64,000 nt of DNA from SVFI01 sp045643145. Its GTDB lineage: Bacteria; Bacillota; Clostridia; Lachnospirales; Lachnospiraceae. The notes under the pieces were generated by a model. The model made no database searches. It saw only the letters and a program-made list of their open reading frames with translations, and was not told the origin of the DNA. A program made the position numbers and the translations under genes. The DNA lies in NCBI GenBank assembly GCA_045643145.1, contig JAZUKG010000101.1:35129-99128 (forward strand), given 5' to 3'. Positions 53,435-62,538 of this stretch are shown here, one piece after another (position 1 is the stretch's first letter; each line of letters begins with the position of its first letter).

Positions 53435-55521
53435 GCTAAAACACCTTCTTCACGTAATGCTGCTTCTTCACGTACTAAATCCTCATGCTCGAGCATATCA
53501 GTAAAGACATCAATAATCAGCGGATCAAACTGAGTACCGCTGCAGCGTCTTAATTCTGCAATCGCATCTCTTTCCGGCATTGCCTTGTGATATGGTCTGT
53601 CATTTACCATAACATCATGCGAATCGACAGCTGAAATAATACGGGCAATCAACGGAATTTCCTCTCCGGCCAATGCATTCGGATAACCGGTTCCGTCCCA
53701 TTTCTCATGGTGACACAAAATACCGTCTGCGATTTCTCCCAGTTCCGGTGAGCTGGCTGCGATACGATAACCCTTTACGGTATGCTGCTCGATAATGCTT
53801 CTTTCTTCCGGTGTCAGCTTGCCCTGCTTTTTGATAATATCCTGCGGGATTGCCACCTTTCCGATATCATGAAGTACTGCCAAAAGCTCCAGCTTTCCGA
53901 TTTCAGCATCTGCCAGTCCGAGTCTGCGTCCGAGTCTGGCTGCCATCTGTCTGGTTCTTTCTACATGTTCTTCTGTCTGATAATCACTTTCACACAGAGT
54001 CTGTTTCAGAGAATCTACCAGTGAGCTGGATGCTGATTTTTCCTTCAGCATCTTTTTATTCTGCATGCTGGCTCTGGCATTTTGCATCGTCTTTTCTACA
54101 CCAATTTCTTTATCATCTTTGGTAGCAATACCATATTCCACAGAAATCGGCATGTTTTCATAAAATTCCAATACTTCCATTCTGACAGATTCCATAATAT
54201 CTGCAGCATCTGCATTGGAAGTCTTTTCCAATACGGCTATGATGTCACCATTATCAATCTTGGCACAGAAGGTATGCTCTCCTACGCGTCGTCTGATATA
54301 TCTGGCAACAGATCTCATAACCCCATCTCCGTAAGTCGTACCATAGGCTTCATTAAGAGCACCCATACCGTCTACGTTACATACTGCAATGGATACCGGC
54401 CAATATTCCGGATTGTTCCACTGAGGGAGCTGTGTATAAAAGCTCTGTCGGTTAAAGAAACCGGTTACAGAGTCATAAAGCATCGAATTTTCCAATTCAA
54501 AGAAAGTTCTTCTGCTGTTGGTTACATCATGGAATACAAACAGTTTTCCGATTAACTTGGCCTTTTCATCTCTCATAATAGAGAACTGACACTGGTAAGT
54601 TCTGATGACACCGTTTTCCTCATGAATCCAGTCAAATTCCTGCTCATGGTCTGTACCATTTAGGCCGGAAACCTGCCAGGTTTTCATGAATTTCTCTATG
54701 GTCATCGTACTGTCCTTAAAATCGAAATCCGGCATCAGCTTTTCCATCATGCTGCTGTGGTCAGCTAAATGTCCTTCATAATCAAACAAAATAATCGGAT
54801 CACGAAGATACTGTAAAATAACATTTCGAGTAATCTTTTCTGTCACCTTCGGTAAATAATTAAAGGTGTAATAATACAGTAAAAGACCTACAAACACATA
54901 CAAAAGCGGCAATGGATCCAGGCTGATAGAAAGCATACCGGACAAATATCCGCCGAAAATTGCAACAGATAAAGCCATTCCGGCAATCGGTCCGCGGTAA
55001 CGGCTCAGGAATATTTTAGGTACCTCTCCGGTCTTTAACAATAACAGGGCGATTGTTACCATGATCATAATAAAGTTGTAAATCGTATGCACATGGAACG
55101 GAATCATCGGCACATAAATCAATAAATATCCGTCTCCAAAAGCTCTTTCGGAATAACTGAGCGCTACTTCTCTGAACGGATTGATCAGTAAAAAGATAGC
55201 ATCAATCACACCATAAGCCGCAAAAGCTATTTTGATCCAAATCGGAACACGTTTGGCCCAGTCGATAAAGGCAACGACATAGCTGTAATAGAAATACAGC
55301 ATCCAGTCCAGCAAAATAAAGGCTACCGAACAGCCCAACGATTTTAGCAGTCTGCTTTCTGCTAAAAGGTTGAAGGAATAGGCCCATATCATCAAAAAGT
55401 TCATCATCATCGCGGTTCCTAACTTTCGTCCGATTTGGGTCCCCATACGGAAAGCCTTTATAATGTGTAGTGCATTTATTAAAGCAAATAAATAATAAAT
55501 TGCTAAAGTTACCTGGTACAA
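53431..55521 (-). CDS. 7TM sensor - PAS - degenerate GGDEF - HD-GYP protein
   Basis: 696 residues. Seven transmembrane helices (1-230), a PAS-like domain (about 240-345), a GGDEF-type domain (about 350-495), and HD-GYP (about 520-675) with VLHDIGKVAIP, HHEKWDGTGYP and AVDSHDVMV. The GGDEF signature is replaced by DNGDI (KIDNGDIIAVLE), so this domain should be unable to make c-di-GMP and may only bind GTP. Net activity expected: c-di-GMP hydrolysis controlled by a membrane signal. Chemoreceptor gene 28 nt upstream. Confidence 0.87.
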   Translation of the reverse strand: MYQVTLAIYYLFALINALHIIKAFRMGTQIGRKLGTAMMMNFLMIWAYSFNLLAESRLLKSLGCSVAFILLDWMLYFYYSYVVAFIDWAKRVPIWIKIAFAAYGVIDAIFLLINPFREVALSYSERAFGDGYLLIYVPMIPFHVHTIYNFIMIMVTIALLLLKTGEVPKIFLSRYRGPIAGMALSVAIFGGYLSGMLSISLDPLPLLYVFVGLLLYYYTFNYLPKVTEKITRNVILQYLRDPIILFDYEGHLADHSSMMEKLMPDFDFKDSTMTIEKFMKTWQVSGLNGTDHEQEFDWIHEENGVIRTYQCQFSIMRDEKAKLIGKLFVFHDVTNSRRTFFELENSMLYDSVTGFFNRQSFYTQLPQWNNPEYWPVSIAVCNVDGMGALNEAYGTTYGDGVMRSVARYIRRRVGEHTFCAKIDNGDIIAVLEKTSNADAADIMESVRMEVLEFYENMPISVEYGIATKDDKEIGVEKTMQNARASMQNKKMLKEKSASSSLVDSLKQTLCESDYQTEEHVERTRQMAARLGRRLGLADAEIGKLELLAVLHDIGKVAIPQDIIKKQGKLTPEERSIIEQHTVKGYRIAASSPELGEIADGILCHHEKWDGTGYPNALAGEEIPLIARIISAVDSHDVMVNDRPYHKAMPERDAIAELRRCSGTQFDPLIIDVFTDMLEHEDLVREEAALREEGVLA

Positions 55522-55549
55522 AATTAATTCCCCTTACAATCCCTACTGC

Positions 55550-57028
55550 TTACATCTGACTTAGCGAAGCAGCTTTTTCTCTTAATCTGTCGACGATTAC
55601 AGAGACATCATTTACAACCTCTGTATTCTTATAACTAGCATCGTAGGTTTCATTTGAATGAGCAGAAACTTCTTCAGTAATTGCAGAGATGTTCTGAATA
55701 CTTTCCACAATCTGATTATTGGATCTGGCCAAATCAGTAACCACCTTGGCGAGCTTTTCTGCATTCTGCTCAATCTGTACTGAATCCTCAGAAATATAAC
55801 TATAATTCTCAACGGTCTGTTTTGCCAATACCTGCTGCTTTTCATTACTTTCAATAAAGACATGAATCGCACCGCTTACATCCTCCAGCTTTCCGAGAAT
55901 ATCGGTAATGAGCTGTTCAATTTCCTCTGTTGCAGACTGTGTCTGACTGGCCAGACTGGAAATTTCAGATGCAACGACTGCAAAACCTCTTCCGGCTTCA
56001 CCGGCTCTGGCTGCTTCAATACTGGCATTTAATGATAAAAGACCTGTCTGATCTGCGACATTGTTGATCAGTTCAACAATCGCCTGCATGTTCTGAGCAT
56101 AGCTCTGAAGCTGAGCGAGCTGCTGAGTTGCTTCCTGACCGGAACGTTCAGAAACTGCTACCTGCTCATCTAACTTCTGCATATTATCAGAACCGGACAA
56201 AATGTTTGCTTTTGTCTTTTTCACACTATCTGAAATCTTATCTGAAGTGTCCTTTACATGCTCAATATGACCCTGAATCTGTTCTGTCATATAAAGCTGT
56301 GTCTGAATGGACTCTGCTGTTTCATTGCTTCCTGCACGAACCTCTTCCATCGCATCGCAGGTAGAAGAAACGCTGCTGCCGAGTACATCCATCTTTTCAT
56401 TCATTACCATGACACCTCTGATAATTTCATTTGATGCTTCCATGGTAGTATCTAAAAGATCTGAAACCTTTTGCTTTTCCTGATTTACTTCATCAATCTG
56501 TGACTGCGCATTTTTCTGACCGGTTCTTGAAATAAATACATTCAAAATACCAATCATAATCAAAAGGAGAACCTGAATTTCTGCAGAAACCATCCACTCA
56601 CTGGTGACTCCGTTCTTTACACCAAAGAAAATAACGCTGGCAATATTGGAAACATTATACAAAATCGCTGTCAGCGCAGTAAATCTGGTATCCGCAAACG
56701 CATTGGTAATAATCAGCATAACCAAACCATAGGTAAATACCAAATCATTTTGTGCGGTAAATACTAAAAACGTATGACCAATCCAAAAGCCTACCGCCAT
56801 GATATATCGAAACTTCATAGAATCCGGCACGCGCTTATTTTCCAAAATACCGAGTACTGCAGGAATCCAAAGCAAAATCAGACAAATCGCAACATACCCT
56901 ACGGTACGATTGTGCTTGAAGATTTCCAGCAGATAAGCCAGCGAAATCACGCTGATCAGTGCCAAATAACATCCCTGTGCGGTTGAGTTCATACGAACAA
57001 TTACATTTGATAGTTTTCTTTCTTCCAT
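55550..57028 (-). CDS. Methyl-accepting chemotaxis-type receptor
   Basis: 492 residues. Six transmembrane helices occupy residues 20-180 with no large extracellular domain, then a coiled-coil signalling region with the hairpin tip near GLLSLNASIEAARAGEAGRG. Methylation helices flank it. Likely senses a membrane or cytoplasmic state. No flagellar or other che genes are in the window. TATAAT at 57085-57090 (minus strand) is a possible -10. Ribosome binding site GATGGAGG. Confidence 0.9.
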   Translation of the reverse strand: MEERKLSNVIVRMNSTAQGCYLALISVISLAYLLEIFKHNRTVGYVAICLILLWIPAVLGILENKRVPDSMKFRYIMAVGFWIGHTFLVFTAQNDLVFTYGLVMLIITNAFADTRFTALTAILYNVSNIASVIFFGVKNGVTSEWMVSAEIQVLLLIMIGILNVFISRTGQKNAQSQIDEVNQEKQKVSDLLDTTMEASNEIIRGVMVMNEKMDVLGSSVSSTCDAMEEVRAGSNETAESIQTQLYMTEQIQGHIEHVKDTSDKISDSVKKTKANILSGSDNMQKLDEQVAVSERSGQEATQQLAQLQSYAQNMQAIVELINNVADQTGLLSLNASIEAARAGEAGRGFAVVASEISSLASQTQSATEEIEQLITDILGKLEDVSGAIHVFIESNEKQQVLAKQTVENYSYISEDSVQIEQNAEKLAKVVTDLARSNNQIVESIQNISAITEEVSAHSNETYDASYKNTEVVNDVSVIVDRLREKAASLSQM

Positions 57029-57223
57029 GAAATGACCTCCATCGTTTATCCAGATTCTTTATTACAAATCTTAAAATAATCTTAATTATAGCACAACTTT
57101 CCCTGTTCTACCATATTTTTACACACATTGCTTTCTTTTTTTATCGCTTTTTTTCATAAAATAAAGCCGGTTCGGAAATACTAATATTGCTCATATTATT
57201 AGCATCAAGGAGGTGGCGTTTTT

Positions 57224-57430
57224 ATGAAAACAATGGACTATATTACTCTGACCCTGGTCATAATCGGAGCCGTCAACTGGGGACTGATCGGATTCTTTGA
57301 TATCAACCTGGTTGCCATGCTTTTCGGAAGTATGAGCGTGGTTTCCCGAATTGTTTACGGTCTGGTCGGATTGTGCGGTATTTACCTGCTGTCCCTGTAT
57401 ATGAAAATCGGTCAGGAAGAAACGGTATAA
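57224..57430 (+). CDS. DUF378-family two-helix membrane protein
   Basis: 68 residues: YITLTLVIIGAVNWGLIGFF then GLVGLCGIYLLSLYM, the full DUF378 pattern including the NWGL motif. Function unknown. A very strong ribosome binding site AAGGAGGTGG precedes it, and a palindromic CTAATA/TATTAG tract lies just upstream. Confidence 0.85.
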   Translation: MKTMDYITLTLVIIGAVNWGLIGFFDINLVAMLFGSMSVVSRIVYGLVGLCGIYLLSLYMKIGQEETV

Positions 57431-57445
57431 CACCTGTATTTTAAG

Positions 57446-57475
57446 AAAAGCTGCCATAACGGCAGCTTTTTCTTA
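57446..57475. terminator. Bidirectional terminator between DUF378 gene and spoVAD
   Basis: AAAAGCTGCC-ATAAC-GGCAGCTTTT, followed by T residues. Confidence 0.88.
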
Positions 57476-57503
57476 TTCTGTTTTCCTGTCATTTATATCT
57501 ATT

Positions 57504-58535
57504 CTAAAAACATTCCAAAACAATCGCATGTGCGATTCCCGGAACAGACTTTCCCTCCTGAAAGCTGGTCTTGCTCAAAAGTGCTCCTGTCGGAACAAAA
57601 AGCACCCTTTTATACTCCCGTTTTTCAAGTTTTCTCAAGATATAAGCCGCCAGAGTCACTGCACAGCAGCCACAGCCGGAGCCCCCGGCATCTACCTTTT
57701 GCGTGTGCAAATTATAAATCCACATTCCGCAGTCTCTGTGATTTTGAGAGATGTCCACGCCCTTTTGAGACAATAAATCCAGTAAAGCCTGTGAACCCAC
57801 CAGACCCAGGTCCCCGGTCACAATCCGGTCATAGTCCTGCGGCCCTGTCTGAAAATCCTCAAAATGCTGCAAAATAACCTGCGCAGCCGCCGGTGCCATG
57901 GCACAGCCCATATTCATGCTGTCCTTGATTCCCATATCCACGATCGTACCTGTAGTCACACCACTGATTTTTGCTAACGGCTTTTCATCAGAGGTCGTAT
58001 CCGTCAACAAAAAGGCCCCGCTTCCCGTCACGGTACGAGTGGCACTTTTCGGTCTCTGTCCGCCATATTCTAACGGCAGACGAAACTCCTTTTCTGCACT
58101 GGCGAAATGACTCGAGGTCACTGCAATGACACGGGATGCAAAACCGCCTGCAATTGCCATAGCACCGAGAGTCAGCGTCTCTGCACAGGTCGAACAGGCA
58201 CCGTACACGCCAAAATACGGAATCTGAAATTTCATCGTTCCAAAGGATGAAGCAATACACTGTCCCAATAAATCTCCTGCAAACAAATACCGGACTTGCT
58301 CGCTTTTCAGATTTTGGCTTTTTAACAGCCCCTCAATGGCCCTGGCCTGGAGCTTACTTTCCGCTTCTTCCCAGCTTTTCATGCCCTCCTTGTCATCTGT
58401 CAGAGTCTCATGAATATAATCCTTTAACGGACCCTCTGCTTCCTTGGTTCCGGCTACTGAGTAGCTGGCCCGGATCCAAACCGGCAGCGGAAACTTAATA
58501 CTGCTTTTTCCCAATTCAAAAATAGCTTTCTCCAT
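57504..58535 (-). CDS. spoVAD: Stage V sporulation protein AD
   Basis: 343 residues, thiolase-like fold protein that binds dipicolinic acid in the SpoVA complex. Family segments: SYSVAGTKEAEGPLKDYI, GVYGACSTCAETLTLGAM with the thiolase-like Cys, TRTVTGSGAFLLT, GSGCGCCAVTLAAYIL. Start ATG 58535 has AAGGAGTG; a longer frame lacks a site. It is separated from spoVAC and spoVAE by unrelated genes and has its own candidate sigma-G promoter. Confidence 0.93.
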   Translation of the reverse strand: MEKAIFELGKSSIKFPLPVWIRASYSVAGTKEAEGPLKDYIHETLTDDKEGMKSWEEAESKLQARAIEGLLKSQNLKSEQVRYLFAGDLLGQCIASSFGTMKFQIPYFGVYGACSTCAETLTLGAMAIAGGFASRVIAVTSSHFASAEKEFRLPLEYGGQRPKSATRTVTGSGAFLLTDTTSDEKPLAKISGVTTGTIVDMGIKDSMNMGCAMAPAAAQVILQHFEDFQTGPQDYDRIVTGDLGLVGSQALLDLLSQKGVDISQNHRDCGMWIYNLHTQKVDAGGSGCGCCAVTLAAYILRKLEKREYKRVLFVPTGALLSKTSFQEGKSVPGIAHAIVLECF

Positions 58536-58565
58536 TGTCACACTCCTTTTTACTGTTCTAACTAA

Positions 58566-58594
58566 CAGTATGTGTGAAATGAAAAAAGCTATTC
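58566..58594 (-). promoter_or_regulatory. Candidate sigma-G promoter of spoVAD
   Basis: GAATA (58590-58594), 17-bp spacer, CATACTG (58566-58572) on the minus strand, close to the sigma-F/G pattern GHATR-N17/18-CATACTA. About 30 nt before the start codon. Confidence 0.7.
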
Positions 58595-58599
58595 TCAAT

Positions 58600-59544
58600 T
58601 TAACCTTTTATTAAATATACGAAATAAGCTGCGTAGCTTAAAAGCATGATAGCGCCGCCCGCTCTCGTCAGTTTCTTTTTCGGAATACTTAAAATCAGTA
58701 ATAAAACGGCTGCTCCTACTGCAAAGAAACTGTCTACCATAAATCCTGCGCTGTAGGTTACCGGAATAATCACTGCTGTGATACCTGCTACGAAAACAAC
58801 ATTGAAAATATTGCTGCCTACGATATTACCAATGGCAATTTCACTCTTTCCTTTTCTGGCAGCTGTCACACTGGTAACCAGCTCCGGAAGAGACGTTCCA
58901 AAGGCTACAATAGTCAGACCGATTAATCTTTCGCTCATACCAAAGATTTTTGCTATCTCGGTTGCTGCATCAACTGTGACATCCGAACCAAAGACGATCA
59001 TCACTGCTCCGATGACAATGGATAATAAAAGTTTCCAAATCGGCTTTGACTTATCAATCGACACCTCATCATCTGCACTGATAATTCCTTTTTTGGTGGC
59101 TATCAACAGATATGTAATATATGCTACCATGCAAAGAACCAAAATGATACCCTCCGGTCTGCTGACTACATTATCCATCAGACCGAGTACCACGATAAGA
59201 CCTGTGGTAAAAATAATAAACGGTATATCAAAACAAAGTGTACTCTTTCCGATCGGTATCGCACAAATCACAGAAGTAAGACCTAAAATCACTAAAATAT
59301 TCATGATATTACTTCCCATAACATTACCGATGGTAAGCTCTGCACTGCCTTTCATCGCTGCAGAAATACTAACCGCCGCCTCCGGAGCACTGGTTCCGAG
59401 TGCCACAATAGTCAAGCCGATGATAAGCTGAGGAATTCCAAATCTGTCTGCCACATTGGAGGCTCCCTCTACAAACCAGTCTGCACCTTTTATCAAAAGT
59501 ACAAAACCAATGACTAACAATACTGCCTGAATCACTAAATTCAT
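58600..59544 (-). CDS. Calcium/sodium antiporter family protein (YrbG/CaCA)
   Basis: 314 residues, ten helices in two inverted halves, each with a CaCA alpha repeat: GLTIVALGTSAPEAAVSISA with GNVMGSNIMNI, and GLTIVAFGTSLPELVTSVTA with GNIVGSNIFNV. These acidic and amide residues bind Ca/Na. Preceded by AAGGAGAT. It lies between the PfkB gene and spoVAD. Confidence 0.9.
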   Translation of the reverse strand: MNLVIQAVLLVIGFVLLIKGADWFVEGASNVADRFGIPQLIIGLTIVALGTSAPEAAVSISAAMKGSAELTIGNVMGSNIMNILVILGLTSVICAIPIGKSTLCFDIPFIIFTTGLIVVLGLMDNVVSRPEGIILVLCMVAYITYLLIATKKGIISADDEVSIDKSKPIWKLLLSIVIGAVMIVFGSDVTVDAATEIAKIFGMSERLIGLTIVAFGTSLPELVTSVTAARKGKSEIAIGNIVGSNIFNVVFVAGITAVIIPVTYSAGFMVDSFFAVGAAVLLLILSIPKKKLTRAGGAIMLLSYAAYFVYLIKG

Positions 59545-59618
59545 TACAGAATCTCCTTTTTCCTATAAAGATAAATGCTATTATAACAATCTGCTATTTA
59601 ACTGTCAAACAAATCAGA

Positions 59619-60752
59619 CTACTCCAAAACATCAAATGAGCAGCCCTTTGCCCACGGACTGTTTACATCACATCTGCCGTGATGATATTCCCTTTTCACT
59701 TCGCCTGCGTCCATATTTTCATCGACATTCACCTTGATTCTGCTCGTTCCGCTTTGCACTGAGGCATCGAGCATCTGAATAATCTGATCATAGTCAATTT
59801 CATTCTCTGATGTCTGGTTCTCTCCCTGCTTTTCTATTTTAATCTGATCCTTCATTTTCTGTATTTCCTCCCCGTTTGCCAAATGCTGCGAAAATGCACT
59901 GACTGTTCCTGCTGCCAGAGCCGTTTGAAAGGCTTCTTTCACACTGCCGTTTTCAGAAATCACTGATAAAAATCCGGCCACCATGGAATCTCCGCAGCCG
60001 ACCGTCTGAATCACTTCGCCATCCGGAACATACCCTCTCATCACTTCACCGTTTCGCCCTACATATACGGCTCCGTCTCCTCCGAGTGAAACGATGACAT
60101 GCTCTGCTCCCTTTTGCACGAGTTTTTTCGCATAGTCAGTCGCCTTTTCAGGTTTTATCTTTTCACCAAAATAAGCCTCCAGCTCTGCTAAATTCGGCTT
60201 GATAAAAAACGGCTTTGCCTCAATCCCCTTTTGAAAAGACTCCCCCGAGGCATCGAGTACTACCCTTGCTCCCTTTTTCTGCGCTTTTTGAATCAGTTTC
60301 TGATAAAGCGCCGGATCTGCCCCGGCATAAAGACTTCCTGAAAGCACTAAAATATCATCAGCACTTAACGCATCCACCTTTTGAAAAAGCAGTGCCAGCT
60401 CCTCTTCTTTTACAGCCGGTCCACAGGCATTGACCTCCGATTCTGTGCATCCGTTTTCATCCGTGCTTTGCAGCTTGACGTTGATGCGAGACACCCCTTC
60501 AGACAAAAAGACAAAATCACTTTGTATCTGCAGCAGCTTTACCAGGCGTTCAATCTCTCTGCCTGAAAATCCTGCCAAAAAGCCCAGTGCTACACTGCCT
60601 GTGCCCAAGGCCTTTAATACAGTCGATACGTTGATGCCTTTTCCGCCCGGCAAAATGTATTCCTGCTCGGTTCGATTGGTCTTTCCGATTTCAAACTGTT
60701 TTACTTTCATATGATAATCCAGAGACGGATTTAAAGTCACTGTATAAATCAT
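59619..60752 (-). CDS. PfkB-family kinase (1-phosphofructokinase-like) with unusual C-terminal extension
   Basis: 377 residues. The kinase part (1-305) begins MIYTVTLNPSLDYHMKV, with PGGKGINVSTVLKALG near 37, KPNLAELEAYFGE near 185 and the catalytic VIQTVGCGDSMVAGFL near 248. This is the FruK/LacC type for 1-phosphofructose or tagatose-6-phosphate. About 70 extra residues follow, with a polar linker and a HHGRCDVNSPWAKGCSFDVL segment rich in His and Cys, not part of the usual kinase. No fructose PTS gene is adjacent. Start ATG 60752 is 7 nt after the GGAA site. Confidence 0.85.
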   Translation of the reverse strand: MIYTVTLNPSLDYHMKVKQFEIGKTNRTEQEYILPGGKGINVSTVLKALGTGSVALGFLAGFSGREIERLVKLLQIQSDFVFLSEGVSRINVKLQSTDENGCTESEVNACGPAVKEEELALLFQKVDALSADDILVLSGSLYAGADPALYQKLIQKAQKKGARVVLDASGESFQKGIEAKPFFIKPNLAELEAYFGEKIKPEKATDYAKKLVQKGAEHVIVSLGGDGAVYVGRNGEVMRGYVPDGEVIQTVGCGDSMVAGFLSVISENGSVKEAFQTALAAGTVSAFSQHLANGEEIQKMKDQIKIEKQGENQTSENEIDYDQIIQMLDASVQSGTSRIKVNVDENMDAGEVKREYHHGRCDVNSPWAKGCSFDVLE

Positions 60753-60864
60753 GTACATGTTCCTTTCTAAATGCCGACAACCGACTATATCCGAGATTGT
60801 CTTTCTGCCATCACAATATTACGAATCTATCATGACAGTATACCTTGCAGGCAACAATGTCAAT

Positions 60865-61335
60865 TTATAATATTCCTGACAGATAATAAATCACTCCGCC
60901 AATCCAGCTGGCCAGTATTCCATACAGAATGACCGGTCCTGCGATAGAAAAGATTTTCACACCGATTCCGTATACCATCCCCTCCGGCACATACTCAATG
61001 GCAGTAGACGCCACCGAATTGGCAAATCCGGTAATCGGTACGAGTGCACCGGCGCCTCCCCAGTTTGTAATCACCTGATACAGACTCAAGCCTGTCAGAA
61101 CCACACTCAGCGCAATCAGACACAGTGTACACCACGCCAGAGCGCTGTCCATATCCATTCCCAGAGACAGACAGGTATTGATGACAAACTGTCCCAGCAT
61201 ACAAATGAAGCCCCCACATAAAAAAGCCTTTAACATCTGTAGCGGCAATGACTTTGCCGGAGTGATTTTTTTGACATACTCCTGATATTCTTCCGAGGTC
61301 ATATCCACTTTCGTTTCCTGATTCTGATATTTCAT
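60865..61335 (-). CDS. spoVAC: Stage V sporulation protein AC
   Basis: 156 residues. Cytoplasmic N-terminus with VKKITPAKSLPLQMLKAFLC, then four hydrophobic helices; GAGALVPITGFANSVASTAI is the conserved SpoVAC/AE-type core. It forms the mechanosensitive channel part of the SpoVA complex. It follows spoVAB by 30 nt; the next gene is PfkB rather than spoVAD. Confidence 0.93.
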   Translation of the reverse strand: MKYQNQETKVDMTSEEYQEYVKKITPAKSLPLQMLKAFLCGGFICMLGQFVINTCLSLGMDMDSALAWCTLCLIALSVVLTGLSLYQVITNWGGAGALVPITGFANSVASTAIEYVPEGMVYGIGVKIFSIAGPVILYGILASWIGGVIYYLSGIL

Positions 61336-61365
61336 ATATGATATTCTCCTATTTTAATTTTGTGA

Positions 61366-61824
61366 TTATAAACGCCCTGCAAAAAAGCAAAAGGCTCCCA
61401 GTAGTTTCCCCAGTGCAAAGAATAAAATGAGGATACCGATTCCCTTTTTTATATTGAGTCTCATTCCCATAATCGGGAGAGCATCCAAAATATCAGCAAC
61501 TGACAGAGACAGACAGCCTACATAGATTCCGGAAAAGCACCCATACATCCCCAGTAGTAAGCCTTGACTAATTTTACTTTCAAACAAATCCGGAATCCAT
61601 CGAAAAAAAGAATAAAAAAGACTCAGGACAGTTCCGGTCATGACCCCCAGTATAATCATATCCTCAAAATGCAAAATATATTCCGCCAGATGAAACCGGT
61701 CTGCAAATCGCGGCACCAGTCCGACCGCTGTAAAAATCGCAAACACACAACCGGAGACAATGACTCCGGCAGCAAATCCAAATACGAGTAAAAGCAAAAA
61801 AGAAATCTCACGGTTTAATGGCAT
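61366..61824 (-). CDS. spoVAB: Stage V sporulation protein AB
   Basis: 152 residues with five hydrophobic helices (LLLLVFGFAAGVIVSGCVFA; GCFSGIYVGCLSLSVADILD). Start ATG 61824 overlaps the spoVAA end by 17 nt, consistent with translational coupling; a longer frame would overlap it by almost 100. Membrane component of the spoVA operon. Confidence 0.88.
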   Translation of the reverse strand: MPLNREISFLLLLVFGFAAGVIVSGCVFAIFTAVGLVPRFADRFHLAEYILHFEDMIILGVMTGTVLSLFYSFFRWIPDLFESKISQGLLLGMYGCFSGIYVGCLSLSVADILDALPIMGMRLNIKKGIGILILFFALGKLLGAFCFFAGRL

Positions 61825-62473
61825 CAATTTTCTTTCCTTCCCTTTCCCAGCTTTGTACCAAAGACTCGTCCATCTGCTGTTCATAATTTCGCATGGAAAC
61901 CTCAATCGGAGTCGGATCGATAGAGATTCGCCTCTTTCCCACGTGGTTGTAAAAAATCAAAATCCCGATAAAAAGTCCCAGAGAATAACTGACTTCAAGC
62001 ACCGTAAAACCGGTAGATTCCATCCCTGTCACAGCCCGGTAAATATTGAAAAACAAATGATTTACTGAGATATCATTATGAAAGGACATGATAGAAAACA
62101 TGCCTCCAAACAAACAGATTACACTGACAAATAAAAGCTTTAAGACCAAAGAAATTCCGGATTTTGACTTCTGCTTTTTAGGCTCTACTATACAGTCAAG
62201 CATACCGATTGGAAAAATCCGACAATGCATGCCCTCCTTTGAAATGCGCTCCATAATATACATAAGTGTCACAATCTGACGCTCCGGCTTTTTCTGACCT
62301 GCTTTTCGAGAATGAGCGGTAAAAGAAAACAAAGTCACCTCTCCCACCTTTTTTAACAGCTGTTCATTTGCAGAATACAAATCGGCGACATCTTTTACTC
62401 TGACCCTGTCAGTCTCCACCTCAGTCTTTTCCTTCAGAGACAGATACACTGTCTTTTGCTCTAATACATCCAT
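61808..62473 (-). CDS. spoVAA: Stage V sporulation protein AA
   Basis: 221 residues. A soluble N-terminal domain (VYLSLKEKTEVETDRVRVKD) of about 95 residues and two membrane helices (LKLLFVSVICLFGGMFSIMS; SYSLGLFIGILIFYNHV) with the SpoVAA segment YRAVTGMESTGFTV-like between. First of the spoVAA-AB-AC group. A weak sigma-G-like pair (GCATA-N17-AACTCTA) lies upstream at 62504-62532. Ribosome binding site AAAGGAT/AAAAGGATGG. Confidence 0.88.
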   Translation of the reverse strand: MDVLEQKTVYLSLKEKTEVETDRVRVKDVADLYSANEQLLKKVGEVTLFSFTAHSRKAGQKKPERQIVTLMYIMERISKEGMHCRIFPIGMLDCIVEPKKQKSKSGISLVLKLLFVSVICLFGGMFSIMSFHNDISVNHLFFNIYRAVTGMESTGFTVLEVSYSLGLFIGILIFYNHVGKRRISIDPTPIEVSMRNYEQQMDESLVQSWEREGKKIDAIKP

Positions 62474-62538
62474 CCTTTTATATCCTTTGGCTATTGATAC
62501 TATTAGAGTTTCTGATTTTCAAAAAATTATGCGTACAG

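Noticed and set aside
57191..57457. 88-codon minus-strand frame opposite the DUF378 gene
   Set aside because: The plus-strand DUF378 protein is a clear family match with a strong ribosome binding site, so the antisense frame is a shadow.
62504..62532. Sigma-G promoter for spoVAA (GCATA-N17-AACTCTA)
   Set aside because: The -35 and spacing fit but the -10 agrees poorly with CATACTA, so it is only mentioned in the gene entry.
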